IMG/VR virus record: IMGVR_UViG_3300042924_005523
Location: 1 to 61,116 of that record
Direction: 5' to 3' (one strand)
Length of the DNA: 61,116 nt
DNA from: a virus
Numbering within the stretch: the first letter of the stretch is position 1; each line of letters opens with the position of its first letter. Below the pieces are notes generated by a model, which was given only the letters and a program-made list of their open reading frames with translations, made no database searches and was not told the DNA's origin. A program made the translations under genes and the position numbers. Of the stretch, positions 26,733 through 33,854 are shown one piece after another.

Positions 26733-27078
26733 GCAATCCCCTGAAGCTTTTCATCCCGTGGAACGTCCCATTCACTACGCCAGTGGCGGCTTAGAGGCCA
26801 TTGAAGCGATGGAAGCAAGCATGACGCCAGAAGCGTTTCGTGGTTTCCTTAAAGGCAATATTCTGAAATACGTTTGGCGCTACGAAAAGAAGAATGGTCT
26901 TGAAGATCTTGAAAAGGCAAAGTGGTACCTTGGACAGCTCATCTTTGCTCTAGAAACAGATCAAGAAAGCGAAGCTCTTGCCGCCATCGAGAACAATGTT
27001 GATAATGGCTGCAAGGATGGCTTCTGTCCAATGCCAGGCGCGCGTTATGATTTATTCGCGCCAGTAGATAAAGCCTAA
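26716..27078 (+). CDS. DUF3310 family protein (120 aa)
   Basis: ATG at 26716 or 26722, overlapping the end of thyX. The family pattern is clear: HPVERPIHYASGGLEAIEAM, then FLKGNILKYVWRYEKKNGLE and DLEKAKWYLGQLI. DUF3310 proteins are common in phages near nucleotide genes and are sometimes labelled nucleotide-kinase-like, with no proven reaction. The C-terminus carries two cysteines (CKDGFC). The stop TAA interleaves with the TAG of the HNH gene on the other strand as CTAA. Confidence 0.8.
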   Translation: MAMPFEQSPEAFHPVERPIHYASGGLEAIEAMEASMTPEAFRGFLKGNILKYVWRYEKKNGLEDLEKAKWYLGQLIFALETDQESEALAAIENNVDNGCKDGFCPMPGARYDLFAPVDKA

Positions 27079-27557
27079 GCTGCTTGCCATTCCGTATAAC
27101 AAAAGCCCCCAGAAATGGGGGCTTCTTCTTTTGACGGTGGAATGTAATAATCACGCTTCTCCGCAAAAGCTTCAATATCCTGCAATGAAGTGTGGGCGCT
27201 GACGAAGCTATTGTGATGCACCCACGCCAGCAAAAGCTGCTCTCGTTTTTCGTTCCAGAATTTTTGCGGACGCCACCATTCAAAGATAGGCTCCGCTCCT
27301 TTTAGAAGATTGCAGGACTTGCAACTTGGCACTAAATTATATTTTGCAAAATGAGGGCCGCCTTTGCTTTTTGGCACAATATGGTCAATAGTTAGTTTCT
27401 CATTCCATTGTCCACAATATGCACAAGCGCACTGTCCAAGCGGGCCTCTTAGCGGATAGTCTTCAAAAATACTCTTGCGAAATCTGCGTCTTGCGTCTCC
27501 GGGGCGAAGTTCAATGAGGGAATACAATAGCTCATCGGGACCATTCGCTCTAAGCAT
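27075..27557 (-). CDS. HNH endonuclease (160 aa)
   Basis: ATG at 27557 (MLRANGPDELLYSLIELRPG); an upstream TTG at 27599 is less likely. An HNH core with two CxxC zinc pairs is visible: CAYCGQWNEKLTIDHIVPKS, KGGPHFAKYNLVPSCKSCNL. The C-terminal part is a basic aromatic region and a YYIPPSKEEAP tail whose codons contain the rightward terminator. It is probably a free-standing homing or nicking endonuclease inserted between the nucleotide genes and the lysis cassette. Its stop interleaves with the neighbour's stop. Confidence 0.85.
   Translation of the reverse strand: MLRANGPDELLYSLIELRPGDARRRFRKSIFEDYPLRGPLGQCACAYCGQWNEKLTIDHIVPKSKGGPHFAKYNLVPSCKSCNLLKGAEPIFEWWRPQKFWNEKREQLLLAWVHHNSFVSAHTSLQDIEAFAEKRDYYIPPSKEEAPISGGFCYTEWQAA
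27104..27130 (+). terminator. rightward terminator within HNH gene 3' end
   Basis: AGCCCCC-AGAAAT-GGGGGCT followed by TCTTCTTTT, just past the DUF3310 stop. The same bases encode the C-terminal residues of the leftward HNH gene. Confidence 0.75.
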
Positions 27558-27614
27558 GGTGCTATTAAATTTTCCTGCAAACAATCTAACCGGCGACAAG
27601 CGAATAATGCGCTT

Positions 27615-27624
27615 TTGCTAATAT
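27615..27624 (+). promoter_or_regulatory. possible extended -10 promoter for the lysis cassette
   Basis: TGCTAATAT at 27616-27624 fits an extended -10 element (TG, one base, TAATAT), about 20 bases before the ATG at 27644. No good -35 element is seen, which extended -10 promoters can tolerate. Confidence 0.35.
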
Positions 27625-27643
27625 AAAAATTGCAGGACTCTCC

Positions 27644-27853
27644 ATGGACTCATTCAAAGAAGGCATGGCCAATTTCGTGGCCACGATCACGGCTGGCATG
27701 CTTCTTTCCACGGGAGCAATGCTTATCACTGTCGGCAATCAACAGGCAAGAGTGGCAGTGCAAATTGAAAGTGTCACTGAAAAACTTAGTGCTCTTACGG
27801 ACAAAATGAGCGATATTGAAACACGAGTGCGCAGCCTTGAGATTAAACGCTAG
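27644..27853 (+). CDS. membrane plus coiled-coil protein, holin or spanin candidate (69 aa)
   Basis: ATG at 27644. A transmembrane helix (NFVATITAGMLLSTGAMLITV) is followed by a coiled coil (VTEKLSALTDKMSDIETRVR). Size, layout and position before the lysin suggest a lysis protein, either a holin or an inner-membrane spanin-like component. The start is near a possible promoter. Confidence 0.65.
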   Translation: MDSFKEGMANFVATITAGMLLSTGAMLITVGNQQARVAVQIESVTEKLSALTDKMSDIETRVRSLEIKR

Positions 27854-27883
27854 GCTTTAAGAAACTCTCTTAGAGGACTAGCC

Positions 27884-28027
27884 ATGTCTGGTGCAGAATG
27901 GTTCGTTGTTGGTGGCATCATCATTGCTGCTGCCGACCAAATTCTTGATCGTTCACCCTGGAAAAGCAATAACGTGCTGCAACTGCTTCTCGAAGGTTTG
28001 AAGACTGTTTTCCGCGTGAAGGACTGA
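27884..28027 (+). CDS. small holin-like membrane protein (47 aa)
   Basis: ATG at 27884, stop at 28025-28027, five bases before the lysin gene. The product has one hydrophobic helix (WFVVGGIIIAAADQIL) then PWKSNNVLQLLLEGLKTVFR. The motif KSNxxLQLxL after a short transmembrane helix is one I associate with small holin-like proteins of phages of cyanobacteria. Function is inferred from position. Confidence 0.6.
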   Translation: MSGAEWFVVGGIIIAAADQILDRSPWKSNNVLQLLLEGLKTVFRVKD

Positions 28028-28031
28028 AGCC

Positions 28032-28976
28032 ATGACGGCTTCCAATAGGGCATTCTGGGATACCTGCTATACCATTGCTCGAAGGCATGGTGCGCGTTTC
28101 CCAGAATTAGTGGCAGCACAATGTTGTCTAGAAAGTGGTTTCGGGAAGCATACATCTGGCACTCATAATTACTTAGGCCTAAAAGGCGATGGCACTAGGA
28201 CCACTACACAAGAGTGGTACGACGGTCAATGGGTGACAATTAAAGCAGGCTTCCTTGACTTTCCAAGTCTTTCTGCTTGCATTGAATATCTCATCACGCG
28301 ATGGTATAAAGACTATCGTCAGTTCAAAGGCGTCAACAATGCGCCAAATCGTTATGCAGCGGCACGTATGCTCAAGGAGCAATCGTATGCCACTGATCCA
28401 GAATATCCTGCAAAGCTTTCAAAGCTTATGAAGGAATATACTCCAGAAACCACGCAATTTACCATGATTGGCCCCACAAAACGTCCTCAAGACTTTGGCT
28501 TTAAAGCTGGCGATTCGCATTTGATTGTGAACGATGCAGTGGAAACCATGAAAGCTTTTTCCTATGAAGGAAAGCTTTTGTGGGAAATCCCTTGTCTTGC
28601 TCGTGGACAATATAGTGATTTTGAATGGCGCATTCAAAACAGTGATTGTCCTCCTGGTTTGTATAAAGTTGGCACTATTTATCGAGACTATGATCGGGTG
28701 GGCGACAAGCCTGCTTATGATCGCACACTCATGGCTTATGGTTGGTACAGTTTTGACATGATTGATCTAGAGGGGCAAGAAAGGGATAATGGGCGTGCAG
28801 GAATCATGCTGCATGGCGGATCTAGTGCGCTTGGATGGCCAGGCGCGTGGGCTCCGAATCAAAAGCTAATGCCAACGATGGGTTGTTGTCGTGCTCGTAA
28901 TATTGATTTGCGCGACAAAGTATTACCGCTAGCAGATAAAGGAGCTTTATTTATAAGTGTTTTTCAAGAAGGCTAA
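28032..28976 (+). CDS. two-domain endolysin: glucosaminidase plus L,D-transpeptidase-like domain
   Basis: 314 codons from ATG 28032. Residues 1-135 match the FlgJ/endo-beta-N-acetylglucosaminidase fold: VAAQCCLESGFGKHTSGTHN with catalytic-type glutamate E34, then NYLGLKGDG. Residues 165-314 match the YkuD L,D-transpeptidase fold: IMLHGG (H261) and TMGCCRARNIDLRD (C285/C286 for the nucleophile; the usual motif is S-x-G-C-x-R). The pair would attack glycan strands and peptide cross-links. No signal peptide is seen, so it should need the holin. Its stop interleaves with the HNH gene as CTAA. Confidence 0.8.
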   Translation: MTASNRAFWDTCYTIARRHGARFPELVAAQCCLESGFGKHTSGTHNYLGLKGDGTRTTTQEWYDGQWVTIKAGFLDFPSLSACIEYLITRWYKDYRQFKGVNNAPNRYAAARMLKEQSYATDPEYPAKLSKLMKEYTPETTQFTMIGPTKRPQDFGFKAGDSHLIVNDAVETMKAFSYEGKLLWEIPCLARGQYSDFEWRIQNSDCPPGLYKVGTIYRDYDRVGDKPAYDRTLMAYGWYSFDMIDLEGQERDNGRAGIMLHGGSSALGWPGAWAPNQKLMPTMGCCRARNIDLRDKVLPLADKGALFISVFQEG

Positions 28977-29500
28977 TCGAGGTGCTTCCATATCTTGCGC
29001 AAGCGAATTGCGCTAATAATGGGCTGAGTTACTCCGTATATTTCAGCTAAATCAACCTGCCTTTTGTTGCTTGCGCGTATAGCTAATACATCAGCTTCGG
29101 TAAGCTTGCTGGCTGGGTTTGCCGTACCACGAAGAACTGTACCATGCCTGACTTTATCGGCTTGATTTTCTGCTTTAGTTCCCCAAGCTAAATTATCAAG
29201 CCTGTTATTACTGGGATCGCCATCTAAATGCCTAACCTCGCAGTTTTCTGGGCGAGGACCAACAAATGCCTCGAGCACCAAGTGATGAACAGGGCGCTGC
29301 TTGTCCGGGTTGCGCAGAAGAACTCGCTTGTATTTACCATTGCGCCCCGATGGAGACGGAGTAAAGTAGCGAACTCCAGTCCTCCTGCGACCAGAATTAG
29401 CTCGAACCCATCGGTCTAAACTTCGCACCCGACCAAGACTACTCACCTCGTAAAGCCCTTCGTAACCAACGACGGGACGCCATTCTTCTATCATGGACAT
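28973..29500 (-). CDS. NUMOD4-HNH homing endonuclease with helix-turn-helix
   Basis: ATG at 29500 preceded by a near-perfect AAAGGAGG ribosome binding site. NUMOD4 at residues 3-35 (EEWRPVVGYEGLYEVSSLGR), HNH at about 70-110 (VHHLVLEAFVGPRPENCEVR, HLDGDPSNNRLDNLAWGT), and a C-terminal helix-turn-helix (DVLAIRASNKRQVDLAEIYG). This is a standard free-standing homing endonuclease, leftward between rightward genes. Its stop TAG shares bases with the lysin stop (CTAA), as the HNH at 27075 does with its neighbour. Confidence 0.88.
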   Translation of the reverse strand: MSMIEEWRPVVGYEGLYEVSSLGRVRSLDRWVRANSGRRRTGVRYFTPSPSGRNGKYKRVLLRNPDKQRPVHHLVLEAFVGPRPENCEVRHLDGDPSNNRLDNLAWGTKAENQADKVRHGTVLRGTANPASKLTEADVLAIRASNKRQVDLAEIYGVTQPIISAIRLRKIWKHLD

Positions 29501-29518
29501 GATGCCTACCTCCTTTAG

Positions 29519-29986
29519 GTGTCCGTGGGCAGGGAATTGCAGTTCCGCTGCCCTTTCATCTTAGGCGATGATCAACGAAATATGAGCCGCGAAAGCTGGT
29601 TTAATGCACTTTGCTACGAAGCAGGACTTTGGGCCGCCTCACGATGGCCCTCTCTTGCTTTTAATTCATGGTTCAAACTGCTCATGGCGCATTGTCGTCA
29701 AGACTGGGCAGAATGGAAAACTAAAATCGTAATGGAGAAAATAGACGGGCAGGTAGCAGTATTGGTGAAACAATGGGAGAAAGAAGAAAAAGAAACAAAA
29801 GCAAATGCATTAGCGGAGAAAGCTCGCTCCCTCTACCCCGAAGCAAAGGTGACGCCTCTTCCTGATGCCATCGTTCCGTCTGTCCTCATTGAAACAGCCC
29901 CGCCAGCGGATGCTAGCGAGGCTGTAAAGGCGCTAGGAGGAGAACTGCGAATTACGTACCAGCTTCCCAGCTCAGAAGCGCCCTAA
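29519..29986 (+). CDS. protein of unknown function (134-155 aa)
   Basis: The frame opens with GTG at 29519; an ATG at 29582 (MSRESWFNALCYEAGLWAAS) is a good alternative. A tryptophan-rich helical first half (WPSLAFNSWFKLLMAHCRQD, then WAEWKTKIVMEK) is followed by a basic/acidic coiled part and a proline-rich end. No family recognised. Its end overlaps the convergent gene at 29952 by 35 bases. Confidence 0.6.
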   Translation: MSVGRELQFRCPFILGDDQRNMSRESWFNALCYEAGLWAASRWPSLAFNSWFKLLMAHCRQDWAEWKTKIVMEKIDGQVAVLVKQWEKEEKETKANALAEKARSLYPEAKVTPLPDAIVPSVLIETAPPADASEAVKALGGELRITYQLPSSEAP

Positions 29987-30155
29987 GGCGCTTCCATTTA
30001 GCCAGTTCCTTCTCGTGGTAGGTTTCCCACTCGCTAATAGCTTCGCTTAGTCCCTTGATGGCAACGGCAGGATCGTCGTCCGTAAGCAGCTCTTGAAGAG
30101 CCTCAGAGATGTGATCCACTTGTTGCTTGTACCACTGGTCTTTAAAGCCGTCCAT
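29952..30155 (-). CDS. small helical protein (67 aa), unknown function
   Basis: ATG at 30155 (MDGFKDQWYKQQVDHISEAL). Entirely helical and charged (LQELLTDDDPAVAIKGLSEA, WETYHEKELAKWKRLRALLS). Last gene of the leftward structural block; possible late accessory or assembly factor. No family recognised. Confidence 0.65.
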   Translation of the reverse strand: MDGFKDQWYKQQVDHISEALQELLTDDDPAVAIKGLSEAISEWETYHEKELAKWKRLRALLSWEAGT

Positions 30156-30188
30156 GGAAGGAAAGACAAGAGTTCTTAGCTTAGCTGA

Positions 30189-31412
30189 TCAAACCACTTC
30201 CACCCAGCCAATCATGCCTAAAGCTTTAGCGTTCACGTCAGTGTCCACGGTAAGAATCAACGTGTCGCTAACGCCAGAGGCATTTTGCCCCAGCGCTAAG
30301 CGAATGGCTTCTGCCACTGCATAGTTATTAGCGCTGCCCTGACTGACAAAACCAGAATCAATTACAGTGCCTCCCGTAGCAGTGCCGCTTGTCGTCACTT
30401 CTACATTGCCCCTACCATTGCTGGCTGCGCTCCAAGTAACGCCAGAAAGCGTAGGATTCAACCGTAATCGCCACAGCACTACATCGCTAGAAGCAGTGGT
30501 CGTAGAAATCCTGACGGGAAGAATGACATTACCAGTGCGACCACTGGCCATACGAATGCCAGCAGTGATGCGCTCGCCAGAAGTGTTGGGTACTGTTGAA
30601 AGACTATGCGACACTGAATAAATGGCACCATCTGGCTCGTAGCCGCCTTCGCTTAGCAGGCTGCAACACACATGCTTCATTGTCGCCGAAGACGCTTGAG
30701 CGGAAGCATTATGAATGCGATAGGACAATGGCAAAATAGCAGTTGTCATATAGACGCTATCCAATGCGTTGAAATGCTCAAACTCGTGGCAATAAACTAT
30801 TTCCCCGTCAATAACAAAACCACACCTAACGCGCCCCACGCCAAGCCATTCCAAATCAGCAGTAAAGATTTGTGCTTTAGCAAAGTTAAGTGAAGAAAGC
30901 GTGTCAATATTCCAATCGCTTTGATTCACTACGTCTTCATTGACTGTGCCAGATGCATAGCTTCTAACAACAAATTGCACCGTAGTACCACTAGCGCGTA
31001 GCATCACACCATTCTGGTCATTGAAAATTCCCACTTCTTGAATGAGTCCAGAAGCAAGCGGAGCGCCAACAAAACTTTGCAAAAGCATCATGCTTTTACC
31101 CGCCTGATACGGAAAGTTCTGCTTAGTACGACGAAGAACCGTGTCTCCCGACGCAGTGGTGGTACTCATTGCCACACTGCTTTGATGCGTTAAAAAAGTG
31201 GAAGTGCCACTGCCAACAATACTGTCAAACCATTGATCAGGACGCTTGTCATAGCGCATTGTGCTATCAAAAAGCGTATAAGGAGCACTTGTCCGCTGTC
31301 TTCCAAAAGCATCTACGGCTCCACTATCTGGTCCTTTTTGTAAAATCTTTCCCCGATAATCTGCTTCAATATGAGTTTCAAACTGCTCGCCACCGGCAAT
31401 AATTTGGCCCAT
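30189..31412 (-). CDS. virion structural protein (407 aa)
   Basis: ATG at 31412 (MGQIIAGGEQFETHIEADYR). Beta-rich, low in lysine, with many serine/threonine/glycine turns (SGTSTFLTHQSSVAMSTTT), as in tail or fiber-associated proteins. The segment VDAFGRQRTSAPYTLFDSTM followed by RYDKRPDQWFD is a pattern I associate with structural proteins of phages of cyanobacteria and other marine bacteria. It lies at the distal end of the structural block, after the fibers. Exact place in the virion unknown. Confidence 0.65.
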   Translation of the reverse strand: MGQIIAGGEQFETHIEADYRGKILQKGPDSGAVDAFGRQRTSAPYTLFDSTMRYDKRPDQWFDSIVGSGTSTFLTHQSSVAMSTTTASGDTVLRRTKQNFPYQAGKSMMLLQSFVGAPLASGLIQEVGIFNDQNGVMLRASGTTVQFVVRSYASGTVNEDVVNQSDWNIDTLSSLNFAKAQIFTADLEWLGVGRVRCGFVIDGEIVYCHEFEHFNALDSVYMTTAILPLSYRIHNASAQASSATMKHVCCSLLSEGGYEPDGAIYSVSHSLSTVPNTSGERITAGIRMASGRTGNVILPVRISTTTASSDVVLWRLRLNPTLSGVTWSAASNGRGNVEVTTSGTATGGTVIDSGFVSQGSANNYAVAEAIRLALGQNASGVSDTLILTVDTDVNAKALGMIGWVEVV

Positions 31413-31442
31413 GATAATCTTGTCTTTCTTGTATTGTAAGCG

Positions 31443-31466
31443 CAAAAAGAAAGGGCCTTTCGGCCC
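31443..31466 (-). terminator. leftward terminator with GAAA tetraloop
   Basis: GGGCC-GAAA-GGCCC followed on the minus strand by TTTCTTTTT. It ends the small basic gene at 31472 and probably the fiber transcripts. Confidence 0.75.
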
Positions 31467-31471
31467 CTTGT

Positions 31472-31609
31472 TTATTTGCCTTGTCCTTTGCGGAGCTTGC
31501 GCCCGTGACTGGCCTTACTGTTTTTGCCGTTACCCTGCCTTGTAGTTTTAGGTTTACCAGGCGTGAACAGCTTTTGCCCGCTGATGCCGATTTTGCTTTT
31601 TGCCGCCAT
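31472..31609 (-). CDS. small very basic protein (45 aa)
   Basis: ATG at 31609, stop at 31472. The product (MAAKSKIGISGQKLFTPGKP, then KTTRQGNGKNSKASHGRKL) is highly basic with almost no hydrophobic core, which suggests a nucleic-acid-binding or disordered protein. It lies between a structural gene and a terminator. No named family. Confidence 0.6.
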   Translation of the reverse strand: MAAKSKIGISGQKLFTPGKPKTTRQGNGKNSKASHGRKLRKGQGK

Positions 31610-31632
31610 GGAAAGACGATGAAAACAAAAGC

Positions 31633-31947
31633 TTAGCTATTCCAGGGCAGGCCGTTGCCTGTAGTGGGAGTGCGCTGTTGAGAAATCTGTTCGGCCAATG
31701 CCGCTTCGATTTCTGCTACTTTTTCAGCGCCAAACTTTTCCTTCACCCAGCCAGTGACGATTTCAGGCGTGAGTTGGGCATAGGGAATTTCATCATCTGC
31801 GTCAGGCGCTTCAAGGCCAAGACTGCCATACGCCGAACTAGCATACGTGCCATCATCAGCCGAAATTGTATAGTGAACCGTGTAGACGATTCCATCAGCA
31901 AGGTGGCGTTCCAGATTTGCAACGCCCCATTGGTAAGTGATTGCCAT
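31633..31947 (-). CDS. protein of unknown function (104 aa)
   Basis: ATG at 31947 (MAITYQWGVANLERHLADGI). A beta-rich start with VYTVHYTISADDGTYASSAY followed by an acidic segment and a helix (LTPEIVTGWVKEKFGAEKVA, AEIEAALAEQISQQ). I recognise the MAITYxWxV...VHYT-type start from small proteins beside structural genes in phages of cyanobacteria; function unknown. Confidence 0.7.
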   Translation of the reverse strand: MAITYQWGVANLERHLADGIVYTVHYTISADDGTYASSAYGSLGLEAPDADDEIPYAQLTPEIVTGWVKEKFGAEKVAEIEAALAEQISQQRTPTTGNGLPWNS

Positions 31948-32018
31948 GGTTAAAAAGAATGGTCTTTGTTAGTTTAGACGATGCAAAGGCAGATCAAGGT
32001 GCGGGAATTGCGGGCGCC

Positions 32019-32297
32019 TTACAGGATGGAAAGCCGGCCAGATGAGTCAAGACCAATAGTTAAGTATTCTGTTGCGTCCTGAGCAATATTGCGACAGGCT
32101 TTCTTGAATTCAGACGTTTCTTTTTGTGGATACTTAGCTTCATACTGCATTGTTTCTGGGTTCAAAACATTACATTCTGGATCTCCAAGATAAAAGCAAT
32201 TAACAGCTTGTCGCGCTTCTTTCTGTTGTTCAATGCTTAAAGAGACAGTAACGGGGACTTTAAATGTTGCAATTAAGTTCATCTTGTATTCAGACAT
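32019..32297 (-). CDS. protein of unknown function (92 aa)
   Basis: ATG at 32297 (MSEYKMNLIATFKVPVTVSL). Two beta strands, a helix (EQQKEARQAVNCFYLGDPEC) and a second helix (SEFKKACRNIAQDATEYL). No family recognised. Part of the leftward accessory group between fibers and the end of the structural block. Confidence 0.65.
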   Translation of the reverse strand: MSEYKMNLIATFKVPVTVSLSIEQQKEARQAVNCFYLGDPECNVLNPETMQYEAKYPQKETSEFKKACRNIAQDATEYLTIGLDSSGRLSIL

Positions 32298-32311
32298 AGA
32301 AACGAAGGTGA

Positions 32312-32593
32312 CTACTGGGCTTCAAGCTCATCAGCGATGGCGAGGAGTTGGTAGCGAGTGAGCTGTGTCTGGTGTTGCATCCCCCAGGCCATTGCCTCCC
32401 TTCGACTTTCAAGGTCTTCTTGGGGTGCGACATCGGCAAGTGGCACCACCTGATCCGCAGCCGCTCGCAGGGCGGCGGCGGCAATCATGCCTGCATGTTG
32501 TTCGCCAGTGGCGACGTAAAGGTGTTCCTCTTCGTCGTAGACGGGGAAAGCAGCATCCAGCACCGCCTGCGCAGCAAGTGAAAGCTCAGACAT
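32312..32593 (-). CDS. protein of unknown function (93 aa)
   Basis: ATG at 32593 (MSELSLAAQAVLDAAFPVYD). Alanine-rich helices (MIAAAALRAAADQVVPLADV, LTRYQLLAIADELEAQ). The start MSELSxAAQAVLDAA and the ALRAAADQV helix recall short phage and cyanobacterial proteins of unknown function seen in many genomes. Higher GC than the flanking genes, as in the next three genes, which suggests a shared, different origin. Confidence 0.7.
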   Translation of the reverse strand: MSELSLAAQAVLDAAFPVYDEEEHLYVATGEQHAGMIAAAALRAAADQVVPLADVAPQEDLESRREAMAWGMQHQTQLTRYQLLAIADELEAQ

Positions 32594-32607
32594 AGAAGTG
32601 GTAATGA

Positions 32608-32754
32608 CTACTTGTGGGGACCAATGCAAATGACGTGTTCGCCAATAACAAAGAAAAGCGCAAGCGTGGTCTCTGGCAAGTCGCCGCCGATACCAACGCC
32701 GAAAAACAAAGTTTTGTCGAAGTCTGCCTTGCGAACAGAAAACCACTTAGTCAT
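32608..32754 (-). CDS. small protein (48 aa), unknown function
   Basis: ATG at 32754 overlaps the stop of the upstream gene by eight bases; stop TAG at 32608. The product (MTKWFSVRKADFDKTLFFGV, then GIGGDLPETTLALFFVIGEH) is hydrophobic, with repeated glycine, and might be membrane-associated. No family recognised. Confidence 0.5.
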   Translation of the reverse strand: MTKWFSVRKADFDKTLFFGVGIGGDLPETTLALFFVIGEHVICIGPHK

Positions 32755-33262
32755 CGAGCTGCTCTACTGCACGACGAAGATCTTGCAGGATTTCAGGCAG
32801 GTAATGCCCGTCCCGCTCCATCACCTCTAAGTGCTTCAGGGATTGCTCCTTCAGTGTTGCGGGTTTCGGACGGCGGGCGGCGCGGAGTTCATCAACAAAT
32901 TCAGGCTCAATCCAGTGCTTGGCTTTCAGCCACTCACAGCACGCCTCCAGCTCCTGATCGGCGCCGTACTGAGCAGCCAGCTTGGCTAAGCAAATGTCGT
33001 CACTACCGACAACTGCACCGGGACCGCCGTAGATCTCATCAGTCCACTGCTGCACCAATGCAATCGTTACGTCCAGATCGGAACTCCTAATTTGGAGATT
33101 ATTAGGAGATGATTTGGAGTTCAGCGCCCAGTCGATGCAGAGCTTGGCGAAGGTCTTGCAGTAGCCCGCATGGCCCCGCTTCTGGCTGTCCTCTCGTGCT
33201 TGCTCGGAGAACTTTTTGAGCAGGTGCGGCGGTGGCACTTTGGAGTAATCTTCTTGGGTCAT
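32747..33262 (-). CDS. protein of unknown function (171 aa)
   Basis: ATG at 33262 (MTQEDYSKVPPPHLLKKFSE). Helical and cysteine-containing (CKTFAKLCIDWALNSK, AACCEWLK-like stretch LEACCEWLKAKHWIEPEF), with a basic middle (RAARRPKPATLKEQSLKHLE). Proteins of this type (YxxPPxxLxxxW start) occur in phages and cyanobacteria; no function known. GC content is higher than in the fiber genes. Confidence 0.65.
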   Translation of the reverse strand: MTQEDYSKVPPPHLLKKFSEQAREDSQKRGHAGYCKTFAKLCIDWALNSKSSPNNLQIRSSDLDVTIALVQQWTDEIYGGPGAVVGSDDICLAKLAAQYGADQELEACCEWLKAKHWIEPEFVDELRAARRPKPATLKEQSLKHLEVMERDGHYLPEILQDLRRAVEQLDD

Positions 33263-33347
33263 GGTTTCTAGAGAACTGTGGCCAGGGGCAGGAGGTGCAA
33301 ACTCGCTGCCCCACCACTATACGCTTGATCGGCAGTAGAGAGTAGGT

Positions 33348-33854
33348 TTACTGGCTCTGGCTGGCTTCTATGTAGGCCACGATGGCCTTCAGTTCAGCAA
33401 GCGTGGCGTTGTTCTTGATCATGTTTGCTCGCATCGAGATGACTGCAATGTTGCCGGGCACATACCCCTTGCTGTTGTCGATCCGATCCAGGCTCGGGGA
33501 GTTCTCCACTTGATCGCGGTTTGATCTGCCAGCGCCAACACGAGCGAACAGTGGGATGCCCAACACCGGACAGGTTTCGGGAATCTCAATGTCGTCCTTT
33601 GTGATGGTGCAGTCCAGTCCGGCGATGCGAGCCCGATTGCGAGCCGCGTAGACCATCTTCTGCCGTGGATCCAGCTCCATGTACTTCTGTATCTCGCACT
33701 GACGGCAGCGTGAAATACGAGGCACACCAAGAATGTCCTTCTTTGCCCGCTTGACTTTGTAGAAGTCAGTCTGCGGTTTGTGCTCCTTGCAGATGTTGCA
33801 CTGACGCAGCGCGGGACACGTCATCACCATGTGCTGATTGCTGAGCGCTTCCAT
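33348..33854 (-). CDS. HNH-type endonuclease with zinc motif
   Basis: ATG at 33854, or internal ATGs at 33830/33824, giving about 160-168 residues. C18-xx-C21 and C48-xx-C51 (CNICKEHKPQTDFYK, SRCRQCEIQKYM) make a zinc finger. The C-terminal PSLDRIDNSKGYVPGNIAVI, then SMRANMIKNNAT, is the conserved end of a large HNH-related phage endonuclease family. It is inserted just downstream of a fiber gene, whose last codons it overlaps. Probably a mobile homing endonuclease. Confidence 0.8.
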   Translation of the reverse strand: MEALSNQHMVMTCPALRQCNICKEHKPQTDFYKVKRAKKDILGVPRISRCRQCEIQKYMELDPRQKMVYAARNRARIAGLDCTITKDDIEIPETCPVLGIPLFARVGAGRSNRDQVENSPSLDRIDNSKGYVPGNIAVISMRANMIKNNATLAELKAIVAYIEASQSQ

